A DNA stretch of 64,000 bases. Source: Pseudoflavitalea rhizosphaerae. Its GTDB lineage: Bacteria; Bacteroidota; Bacteroidia; Chitinophagales; Chitinophagaceae. Below are positions 55,071-62,252 of this stretch, one piece after another. Both the position numbers and the translations under genes were made by a program. The notes below the pieces were generated by a model that was not told where the DNA came from, searched no databases, and saw nothing but the letters and a program-made list of their open reading frames with translations. Numbering within the stretch: the first letter of the stretch is position 1; every line of letters begins with the position of its first letter. Location of the stretch: contig NZ_RCSU01000001.1 in NCBI RefSeq assembly GCF_003991355.1, positions 310,001 to 374,000 on the forward strand, written 5' to 3'.

Positions 55071-55174
55071 CAGTCGCTCGCCTCCGGCGAGTGACTAATA
55101 TTTGTTCGCCTCCGGCGAACACCGCGTCGCCGGAGGCGACTAAATAAAAGTCACTCGCCGGAGGCGAGCGACTG
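55071..55174 (-). repeat. Palindromic element copy 11
   Basis: Full reverse-orientation copy (GTTCGCC hairpin first, ACCGC linker), outer loops TCC/GGA. It begins 13 bp after the amidotransferase stop and ends 45 bp before the next gene on the same strand, so it interrupts a likely operon. Confidence 0.95.
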
Positions 55175-55218
55175 CAACACTCCGCCCGATTCCGTAACTT
55201 CCCTCCAAATTCCAGATC

Positions 55219-56412
55219 ATGGTCCCCAGTCTCCGCAAGTCCTACAACAGTGCGTTTACGCCTGAACGTTACCAGCAATTCCTGAAAGACATGGATAGTG
55301 GTTACCCCGGCGCTATCGAATTCCGCGTAGCCGAAACGCCTGTATTCATCAGTAAGGATTTTGCCGCCAAAATGATCGACGCCTGCGAAAACATCGTGGA
55401 CCTCGTCACAGACCCGTCTTTCAAAGAACTCACCGAACGCGCCATTCCCGATACGGAGCGTGTGCCCCACGAAAATGATCATCCCCATATGATCGCTTTC
55501 GATTTCGGCGTCTGCCTTGATGCGAACGGACAACCAGAGCCACAACTCATCGAGCTCCAGGGTTTTCCATCCCTGTACGGATTCCAGGTGTACATGTCGG
55601 AGAAATTCAGGAATAATTTCAACATACCAGCAAACTACAGTCCTTTCCTCAATGGACATACGAAAGCATCCTATATTGATGAGCTGAAACAGGTGATACT
55701 CGGCAACACGCCCGCCGAAAATGTGATCCTGCTGGAGATCAAACCCGATGAACAGAAAACAAGGATCGATTTCTACTGCACGAAGGATTACCTGGGCATC
55801 GAACCTGTTTGCATCACTAAACTGATCCGGGAAGGACGCTCGTTATATTACATGAAGGATGGCGTTAAAACACGCGTACTGCGTATATACAACCGCGTTA
55901 TATTCGACGACCTGAATGCTCAGAAAGAAGCCCTCGGCTCATTCCTGGATATCACCCAGGATTTAGATGTGGAATGGATCACCCACCCCAACTGGTTCTA
56001 CAGGATCAGTAAATTCACGCTTCCCTTCATTCAGCATCCCTATGTTCCGGAAAGTTTCTTCCTGAATGAACTGAAGCAATTGCCCGGCAATCTCGGCGAA
56101 TATGTTTTGAAACCATTATTCTCCTTTGCCGGTCAGGGTGTGGTGATAGATGTAACCCAGGCGGATATCGATGCGGTGAAGGATCCGGAGAACTGGATCC
56201 TGCAAAAGAAAGTACAGTATGCCGACATCGTTGATACGCCCGATATTCCCGCCAAAGTGGAGGTCCGCATCATGTATCTCTGGAAGGATGGCTGGGACAG
56301 GCCCCGCCCCGCGATCAATCTCGCCCGCCTCAGCAAGGGCAAGATGATCGGTGTCCGCTATAATAAAGACAAAGAATGGGTAGGCGGCACCGTTAGTTTC
56401 ATTGAACAATAA
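55219..56412 (+). CDS. ATP-grasp-like protein (glutathionylspermidine-synthase-like)
   Basis: A 397-residue cytoplasmic protein. FDFGVCLDANGQPEPQLIEL and GFPSLYGFQ resemble the substrate end of permuted ATP-grasp enzymes; the C-terminal part has LGEYVLKPLFSFAGQGVVID (the lysine and glycine-rich strand) and PAKVEVRIMYLW. I do not recognise a named family. With the amidotransferase upstream and the ATP-grasp/GCS2 pair 7 kb away it suggests an amide-forming pathway. Confidence 0.75.
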   Translation: MVPSLRKSYNSAFTPERYQQFLKDMDSGYPGAIEFRVAETPVFISKDFAAKMIDACENIVDLVTDPSFKELTERAIPDTERVPHENDHPHMIAFDFGVCLDANGQPEPQLIELQGFPSLYGFQVYMSEKFRNNFNIPANYSPFLNGHTKASYIDELKQVILGNTPAENVILLEIKPDEQKTRIDFYCTKDYLGIEPVCITKLIREGRSLYYMKDGVKTRVLRIYNRVIFDDLNAQKEALGSFLDITQDLDVEWITHPNWFYRISKFTLPFIQHPYVPESFFLNELKQLPGNLGEYVLKPLFSFAGQGVVIDVTQADIDAVKDPENWILQKKVQYADIVDTPDIPAKVEVRIMYLWKDGWDRPRPAINLARLSKGKMIGVRYNKDKEWVGGTVSFIEQ

Positions 56413-56424
56413 TTACGCAGTTGG

Positions 56425-56528
56425 CAGTCGCTCGCCTCTGGCGGGTGACTAATATTTGTTCGCCTCCGGCGAACACCGCGTCGCCGGAGGCGACTAAACA
56501 AAAGTCACTCGCCGGAGGCGAGCGACTG
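56425..56528 (-). repeat. Palindromic element copy 12
   Basis: Reverse-orientation copy. The left outer arm has a GGCGGGTGAC change not matched on the right, so the arms are slightly mismatched; the inner hairpins are intact. The right flank TGGGCACACGCTG resembles the complement of the CAGCGTGTGG flank of copies 8 and 9. Lies between convergent genes, 12 bp after the ATP-grasp-like stop. Confidence 0.95.
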
Positions 56529-56541
56529 TGGGCACACGCTG

Positions 56542-57135
56542 TTAATTTCCCGTCCACCAGTCAGGGCGCTCATCTTCATCTTTTTTCCTAGTGATGAAAT
56601 TGATGTTCACCACAAAGTGATCGATCTTGTAAAGCATTTCCAGTTCCACTTTGAACAGTTTATAACGATCATCTGCTGTATGGATCTTCAGCATGCTGAT
56701 GCAGAAATCCTTTTCCTCTGCAGGCGCTTCATATTCCCCATCGAGAAAATACGCGGAGCCATCCACCATTCTCAGTTTGCAACCTTTCAGCTGATTGAAG
56801 AGGCGCCGGTACTCTTTCGCCGCGTCTTCGAACTCCTCTGCCTTGTACATGAATCCCTGGTAACTGGCCGTGGTGTCCAGGCCCGAATGATAGTGCGCGA
56901 TCACGCAGCTCTGTGATCCCGGCAAATTTACGGTGGAAGCGAACTGCGAGAGCTCGCCTTCCCGCAGTACGAGGTCGCCGGTAAGGTGTTTGTAATTGTA
57001 AGGGAAGTCGCCCAGGATCTGTTCAACAGCTTTTCCGAAACCCGGATTGGCGGGATCCTTTTTGAACAGGCTCAATTGCGCATGTGCGGTCACGATAGCC
57101 ATAACGGCTACCAACAGGGTAGAGATTTTTTTCAT
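56542..57135 (-). CDS. Secreted protein of unknown function
   Basis: A 197-residue protein with a signal peptide (MKKISTLLVAVMAIVTAHAQ). The mature part is mixed alpha/beta with QSCVIAHYHSGLDTTASYQG and GDFPYNYKHLTGDLVL; no family recognised. The start at 57135 is preferred over an in-frame ATG seven codons upstream because it opens the signal. It lies 63 bp downstream of the TonB receptor on the same strand and could be cotranscribed with it. Confidence 0.78.
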   Translation of the reverse strand: MKKISTLLVAVMAIVTAHAQLSLFKKDPANPGFGKAVEQILGDFPYNYKHLTGDLVLREGELSQFASTVNLPGSQSCVIAHYHSGLDTTASYQGFMYKAEEFEDAAKEYRRLFNQLKGCKLRMVDGSAYFLDGEYEAPAEEKDFCISMLKIHTADDRYKLFKVELEMLYKIDHFVVNINFITRKKDEDERPDWWTGN

Positions 57136-57197
57136 TGGGTTAGATTTACCGCACAAGTATACGGTATCTCTCTTATTTATTCACAAGTTATTCACGA

Positions 57198-59507
57198 CTA
57201 TTTGTTGCCGTTAGTAATAGCCCATCGTATTCCTACGAAGGCACGGATACCCTGGTTTGGTGCATATACGTAAGTTGGATCGAAAGTGAGCCGGTAAGGG
57301 TTGGGATCACCATTGATACCCGGATCCTGGATCACGCCGGTAATCTCATCTCTCACAACTTTTTTATCGAAAGGATCATGTGAGCGGGCAATCAGGAAGG
57401 GGTTACCTTTGGCCGGCGTCCAGTTGAGCAGGTTCTTTACACCGCCGTAAATCTCTATATCATTTTTCAGTTTTTTCGTCACCTGGATATTCTGAATGCT
57501 CCAGACCGGAGATTCGGGCTTGCGGGGATCCAGCTCACCCAACAGGGGCAGCAACATCGGACCATAGATATTACCGGTATAATCTACACTCCATCCGCCT
57601 TTTTTGAAAGCATAGCTTAACGACCAGTTGCCGCTCCATTTTTCAGTCAGCAATTGTCTTTTTGTTTGTTTCTTACCTTCATTATCATCCTCAGTCAGGG
57701 TAACATCCATCAGGGTTAGTCCCAGGCTTGCTTTCAATCCATTGGTAAAACCTGCTTCCAGGTTAGTACTGACGCCTTTTGATACGGAGTAGCCATGCAG
57801 GTTATCATAAATGATCTTTTCCGTATTGGTTTCATAGTCCGGAACAATGCGGTTGGTGAAATGGGTGTACCAGGCTGATGCATCGATAGTGAGCCAAAAG
57901 GCTTTTGTATAGATACGTTTCACATAGTTGAGGTTCACATTATAACTACGTTCCGGCTTCAGGTCATCCGCAATCTCCACTACCCTTGCACCGGTGAGTG
58001 CAGCATGATCTTCAGTAAACAAGTTCACAACCCTGAAACCGGTTCCGGCGTTTAGTCTTATAATATCGTTGGCAGAGGCGTTCCATTTCCAGGCAATGCG
58101 CGGTGTAAAGATATTTCCATGCACAGGGTGATGGTCCCAGCGCATGCCTCCCAGCAATTTATGATTGGCGCCAAGCGATAGCTCGTCCTGCACAAATAAG
58201 CCAGGTAGCGGCGTACGTTCAGGCTTGTTCTTCAAGGTTAAGGTGTCTAGTGTGGCTGTTGTATTATCGTCATAATCCGTATACCGGAATACCGAACCAA
58301 ACAACAGATCATGATTGCCGATTGTTTTATCCCAGGTCAGCTGACCAAAAGCTACCTGTTGCTTTGCATTGTAACTGGTATTGCCATAAACAGATCTTTG
58401 AACATGTGAGTTGTACGACCAGGAGAACATCAGTTTTTCGCTTACAGGTAACTGGTAGTTACCGATCAGTTCAACACGCGAGGTGTAAATACTCTCGCCA
58501 TACAGGCTATCCCCTCCCCTGAAACTTTTGTTCCAGCGCATATCTCCCCCCCACCTGTCTTCATACACATACCTTGCGGCCAGGTTCGCCTGCCGGTTAT
58601 TCTTTCTCTCAAAACTGAATTTATTGAAAACCGAGATCCTGTTCTGCAGCGTCACATCGGTGAAATTATCATCATTCTTATCTACCCTGTTATTGAAATT
58701 GAAATAATTCGCCCCCAGCAGTCCTGTTATCTTTTTTGTAGCCTTGTATTTCACGCCCATATCTACATTGTATTCTTTCCAGGAAGTGGCCATAAGATCA
58801 ACGGATAACAGCGGGGCTTTCAGAGGGTTCTTAGTGATCACATTGATAAGCCCGCCGATTGCTTCAGAGCCATACAGCGATGAAGCAGGACCTTTCACCA
58901 CTTCTATCCTTTCCACCAATGCGTTTGGTATCCCACTGAGACCATATACAGTACCCAAACTACTAACAATCGGCATTCCATCTATCAGCACCATTGTATA
59001 TGGACCTTCCAGTCCATTGATATGGATATCGCCTGTATTGCACACATTGCAGTTGAGCTGTGGTCTCACACCGTTCACCTGTTGCAGTGCATCGAAAATC
59101 GTAGGGGTAGGATTTCGCCTGAAGAACTGCGGCGTATAAACTTCTACCGGTACCGGGCTGGCCGTTTTCTGTACCGCTTTCATCGTTCCCGTAACCACCA
59201 CATCCGTAAGCACCTGTGAAGAAGCTTCCAGTAATATGGTAAGATGTGTTCCTGCATATTCAATGGTATCCGTTCTGTACCCGATCCTTGAAATGATAAT
59301 TGTTGAGTTGGTAACTTCCTTTGGAAGGTTAATCATAAACCGGCCATCATTCCCTACCAGTGTTTTCCTGCCATTACAGGTAATCACCGTTCCCGGCAGC
59401 GCTTCGCCTGTAGCCTTATCTTTTACCGTACCTGAAATGCTGCTGAACTGGGCTATCGACTGTACACTTATTATCAGCATCAGCAGCAAATTGATCAACT
59501 GTTTCAT
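57198..59507 (-). CDS. TonB-dependent receptor, metal-associated type
   Basis: A 769-residue outer-membrane receptor: signal peptide (QSIAQ), carboxypeptidase-regulatory domain (about 23-98), plug (about 115-220, with GPYTMVLIDGMPIVSSL and GPASSLYGSEAIGGLINV) and 22-stranded-type barrel. The plug contains LNCNVCNTGDIHING, a CxxC pair unusual in an outer-membrane plug and suggestive of metal binding or a disulfide. The gene lies in a copper/heavy-metal block and behind a DtxR-like palindrome. The substrate, possibly a metal or metallophore, is inferred. Confidence 0.88.
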   Translation of the reverse strand: MKQLINLLLMLIISVQSIAQFSSISGTVKDKATGEALPGTVITCNGRKTLVGNDGRFMINLPKEVTNSTIIISRIGYRTDTIEYAGTHLTILLEASSQVLTDVVVTGTMKAVQKTASPVPVEVYTPQFFRRNPTPTIFDALQQVNGVRPQLNCNVCNTGDIHINGLEGPYTMVLIDGMPIVSSLGTVYGLSGIPNALVERIEVVKGPASSLYGSEAIGGLINVITKNPLKAPLLSVDLMATSWKEYNVDMGVKYKATKKITGLLGANYFNFNNRVDKNDDNFTDVTLQNRISVFNKFSFERKNNRQANLAARYVYEDRWGGDMRWNKSFRGGDSLYGESIYTSRVELIGNYQLPVSEKLMFSWSYNSHVQRSVYGNTSYNAKQQVAFGQLTWDKTIGNHDLLFGSVFRYTDYDDNTTATLDTLTLKNKPERTPLPGLFVQDELSLGANHKLLGGMRWDHHPVHGNIFTPRIAWKWNASANDIIRLNAGTGFRVVNLFTEDHAALTGARVVEIADDLKPERSYNVNLNYVKRIYTKAFWLTIDASAWYTHFTNRIVPDYETNTEKIIYDNLHGYSVSKGVSTNLEAGFTNGLKASLGLTLMDVTLTEDDNEGKKQTKRQLLTEKWSGNWSLSYAFKKGGWSVDYTGNIYGPMLLPLLGELDPRKPESPVWSIQNIQVTKKLKNDIEIYGGVKNLLNWTPAKGNPFLIARSHDPFDKKVVRDEITGVIQDPGINGDPNPYRLTFDPTYVYAPNQGIRAFVGIRWAITNGNK

Positions 59508-59537
59508 TTGGTTCTATCTTAAGAAGTTTATGCTTAT

Positions 59538-59555
59538 TTTTAGGCTTGCCTAAAA
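59538..59555 (-). promoter_or_regulatory. DtxR/IdeR-like operator palindrome
   Basis: TTTTAGGCTTGCCTAAAA is a perfect palindrome around a central TT and resembles the DtxR/IdeR consensus (TTAGGT-like half-sites). It lies 30 bp upstream of the receptor start, just downstream of a candidate -7 element, where an iron- or manganese-loaded repressor would block transcription. Confidence 0.6.
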
Positions 59556-59566
59556 TACTATTTAGT

Positions 59567-59574
59567 CAAATGTA
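59567..59574 (-). promoter_or_regulatory. Candidate -7 element TACATTTG for the TonB receptor
   Basis: On the minus strand this matches TAnnTTTG and lies about 60 bp upstream of the start codon, with the palindrome between promoter and gene. A weak TTTTC about 20 bp further upstream could serve as -33. Confidence 0.4.
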
Positions 59575-59660
59575 ATATTAATCTTCAGTATCCTGAAAAT
59601 ATTTTTAAGCCTGGCATAAAGCATTGATCTTGAAGACAGCCCGGCAAAAACGAAGGGCCA

Positions 59661-59690
59661 CAAAAAAACCAGCCCGAAGGCTGGTTTCAA
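59661..59690 (-). terminator. Intrinsic terminator after the His/Met-rich membrane protein gene
   Basis: On the minus strand, a 9-bp stem (AAACCAGCC and GGCTGGTTT) closed by a TTCG tetraloop and followed by seven T. It lies about 105 bp after the stop at 59794 and separates this gene from the TonB receptor. Confidence 0.85.
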
Positions 59691-59793
59691 AATATCAGAC
59701 TAACAAACAAAAATGGACTGACAGATTTCCCTATAATAAGATATTTCAATACAAAGCCCCATCCTTATTCTCCCGCGTTGGTTCGTTTCACAG

Positions 59794-61176
59794 TCATTGT
59801 TGCGCACCCCGGGTAAGGCCAGGACTAACCCTGATGAACACCTGATAAGCCCAGGGATTACTTCCATACAATCCTTCCTGTGGTTTCTCCGGCATATACA
59901 AAGTTGCCTGTGTTCCTATCGAAAAATCAGTCTTCCCTATCGCAAAAATCTTCCTGTTCAGCCCCAGTGTTATTGCGCTTACCGGGAATTTGCCATCATG
60001 ACCGAATGTATGTTCTTCCAGGGCGAGTTCTTCTGTTGATTTTTCCACGAATTCATATTTACCGTAGATGGCATTTTTCCTCCAACTGAGGGCGGATTCC
60101 GCGAGGAAGGAATGTTCCTGGTGATTCTTGTCTACCCGGTTATAACCCCATACAATAGCCGAGTTCAGTATGGCATCTTTACCGAATCGTTTGGCGTGAA
60201 TGATACTGGCAGTCGTTCTTTTGACATCTTCATCGGGATGCAGGGGTTCTGGACTTTTCACCAGTCCCTGTGATACCTGGAGGCTCAGCTCTTTGGTGGG
60301 ATTGTAACTGAGTCTGACTGCCCATGAATCGAATCTCATCTTATCGAAATTGTACCGGTCTTCATCTGGTTCGCGGCCGGTGAAGCTGGAGCCTTCGATC
60401 TTGAAGTTCCTATACCTCACACCTACCGTTGCTACACCGAAAGTGATATGCGTGGCGTCCTGCCAGTGGTGGCCAAGTGGGGCGTCGGGATTATAAAGAC
60501 TGGACGGACGGTGCATGAAAGCCGTTCCACCCAGTGCAGGTTCACCCGGATAACCGAAATAACCGAATACATCGAGATCCTTATTGATGGCATGAGAGTA
60601 GCCAACGGATAATTCTGCAAAGAGATCATGAGGGTGTTGACGATCTACCAGTGGTTTTCCTTTCCAGGTTTCGCCGGACTGGAAGAGCAGCGGATAACCA
60701 TCGCCGCCCATGATGGGCCTGTCTAAGGATAGCATGGCGCTGAAGCGGAACAATCCTTTTTTACCGACAGCAGTTTGCCCCATGCCCATCACCCAGTTGG
60801 GAGCGTCGAACTTGTGTGCACCGCGATTACCGGACCTGGCAATATCCTGGTTATTGTAACGCAGGAAGAGATTGCCGTGGACCATGTACATCCATTTCTT
60901 TGAATGCAGCATGTAGCCATACATAGGCGCTTCGTCGGGGAGCCAGGCCGTACCTGATCCATTTCGGTTCATTGGCAGGTTCCTGCTGAAAGCGTGCGAC
61001 ATGATGGGCCCACCTTCCTGCATCTTTGAATGATCATGGCGCATATCATCCATTTTGTCCGGCGCTTTCTTTGCCGGAACGGTATCGCGTTCAGCTTCCA
61101 TTTTGTGGTGCTCATGCTGTGCGGTGGCATTCATCGCAAACAGGCTGAACAATGCTATCGGTAAGATCTTTTTCAT
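59794..61176 (-). CDS. His/Met-rich secreted protein, probable outer-membrane beta-barrel
   Basis: A 460-residue protein with a signal peptide (ATAQ). The mature N-terminus is rich in His and Met (HEHHKM, MDDMRHDHSKM, MSHAFSRNLPM), a composition common in copper-handling envelope proteins. The rest alternates hydrophobic and polar strands (FRFSAMLSLDRPIMGGDG, VRLSYNPTKELSLQVSQGLV) consistent with a barrel. The gene starts 35 bp after the HMA protein and belongs to the copper block. No named family recognised. Confidence 0.77.
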   Translation of the reverse strand: MKKILPIALFSLFAMNATAQHEHHKMEAERDTVPAKKAPDKMDDMRHDHSKMQEGGPIMSHAFSRNLPMNRNGSGTAWLPDEAPMYGYMLHSKKWMYMVHGNLFLRYNNQDIARSGNRGAHKFDAPNWVMGMGQTAVGKKGLFRFSAMLSLDRPIMGGDGYPLLFQSGETWKGKPLVDRQHPHDLFAELSVGYSHAINKDLDVFGYFGYPGEPALGGTAFMHRPSSLYNPDAPLGHHWQDATHITFGVATVGVRYRNFKIEGSSFTGREPDEDRYNFDKMRFDSWAVRLSYNPTKELSLQVSQGLVKSPEPLHPDEDVKRTTASIIHAKRFGKDAILNSAIVWGYNRVDKNHQEHSFLAESALSWRKNAIYGKYEFVEKSTEELALEEHTFGHDGKFPVSAITLGLNRKIFAIGKTDFSIGTQATLYMPEKPQEGLYGSNPWAYQVFIRVSPGLTRGAQQ

Positions 61177-61211
61177 ATTCGGTATTTTTCGGTTATACCT
61201 GATCGTAATAC

Positions 61212-61433
61212 TTAGTGAGCTTCACTGAATTCAGAGATCTGGTAATTACCATACTGTTTCAGTGCCTCCTGTAATGCGGTTGTGTCTACATGTTTGTCCA
61301 TTGTCACCACGGCCTGGGGCGCTTCTTTTTTTACGTCGGCGCTGATGATGCCGGGAACAGATTCGATGGCGCGTTTAACATTGCTGATGCAGCCTCCGCA
61401 GGTAACTCCTGTAACGTTATACTGATGTGTCAT
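61212..61433 (-). CDS. CopZ-like heavy-metal-associated (HMA) domain protein
   Basis: A 73-residue single HMA domain: YNVTGVTCGGCISNVKRAIE with C12 and C15 as the Cu(I) ligands, then a ferredoxin-like beta-alpha-beta-beta-alpha-beta pattern. The usual M of MxCxxC is replaced by V (GVTCGGC). It probably carries copper or another soft metal in the cytoplasm to the CopA ATPase encoded nearby. Element copy 13 lies just upstream, between it and the AraC regulator. Confidence 0.88.
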   Translation of the reverse strand: MTHQYNVTGVTCGGCISNVKRAIESVPGIISADVKKEAPQAVVTMDKHVDTTALQEALKQYGNYQISEFSEAH

Positions 61434-61537
61434 ACAAAAATGATTTTATGATACAAAGCTACAGCGGGTAAGAAGGGATCATTTGCAGAATTAGGGATGG
61501 GTTTTATATTTTTCCTGAAAGCTGCACATTCAGAGAG

Positions 61538-61659
61538 CAGTCGCTCGCCTCCGGCGAGTGACAAATATTTGTTCGCCTCCGGCGAACCAACCGGGTGCTG
61601 CACCTGACTGGTCGCCGGAGGCGACGGAATATAAGTCACTCGCCGGAGGCGAGCGACTG
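61538..61659 (-). repeat. Palindromic element copy 13 with enlarged centre
   Basis: Reverse-orientation copy whose central linker, 5 bp (ACCGC) in other reverse copies, is replaced by 23 bp containing a small inverted repeat GGTGCTGCACC. The outer and inner hairpins are intact. It lies between the co-directional AraC and HMA genes, 11 bp downstream of the AraC stop. Confidence 0.94.
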
Positions 61660-61670
61660 CCACAACCTGA

Positions 61671-62240
61671 TTATTCTTCGCTCACACCATCCAGCGGTTT
61701 TCGTTTTTCTCCGCGCAATTGTTTGAAGTGACTGGGTGTTAGTCCGGTCACTTTTTTGAACTGGCTGCTCAAATGCGCCACACTGCTGTAGCCCAGATCG
61801 TACGCGATCTGGGTGAGGCTCATTTCATCATATACCAGCAATTCCTTTGCCCGCTCTATCTTCTGCAGGATGAAGAATTGTTCGATGGTGATGCCTTCCA
61901 CTTCGGAGAAGAGTTTACTCAACGAGGAATAATCGCGGTGAAGGGTGGACGATAAATAATCCGAGAGATTGATCTTCTCCAGTTTATCGGGTTCCTGCAC
62001 CAGACCGATGAGGGTGGTCTTCATCTTCTCGATGAGTTGCGATGAACGGTCGCCGATCAGTTCAAATCCGAATGCTGAGAGTTTCTTTTCTATATCGTCC
62101 ATCTGTTCCGGTGTAGCTTCATTCTGAAGTTCCACTTCGCCCAGTCTCATCACCATAACATTATGGCCGAGCTTTTCCAGTTCATTTTTCACCACCCATT
62201 TACAGCGGTTACAAACCATATTCCTGATGTGCAGCAACAT
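61671..62240 (-). CDS. AraC-family regulator with N-terminal HMA-like Cys domain
   Basis: A 189-residue protein. The C-terminal ~100 residues are an AraC HTH pair (IERAKELLVYDEMSLTQIAY, DLGYSSVAHLSSQFKKVTGL, TPSHFKQLRG). The N-terminal 65 residues (HIRNMVCNRCKWVVKNELEK and the following KLGHNV, then GEVEL and FGFEL) resemble an HMA fold with C10 and C13 in a CxxC. This suggests direct sensing of Cu(I) or another soft metal. It lies 12 bp after copA. Confidence 0.85.
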   Translation of the reverse strand: MLLHIRNMVCNRCKWVVKNELEKLGHNVMVMRLGEVELQNEATPEQMDDIEKKLSAFGFELIGDRSSQLIEKMKTTLIGLVQEPDKLEKINLSDYLSSTLHRDYSSLSKLFSEVEGITIEQFFILQKIERAKELLVYDEMSLTQIAYDLGYSSVAHLSSQFKKVTGLTPSHFKQLRGEKRKPLDGVSEE

Positions 62241-62252
62241 AATTAAATCAGT

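Noticed and set aside
1027-61663. Reading frames through the palindromic elements (recurring SPLASD and VASGDAVFAGGEQ peptides)
   Set aside because: They arise because the GC-rich element is open in several frames. They have no ribosome sites, differ in frame relative to neighbours and end at random points; only the tail of the S33 hydrolase gene truly uses element sequence.
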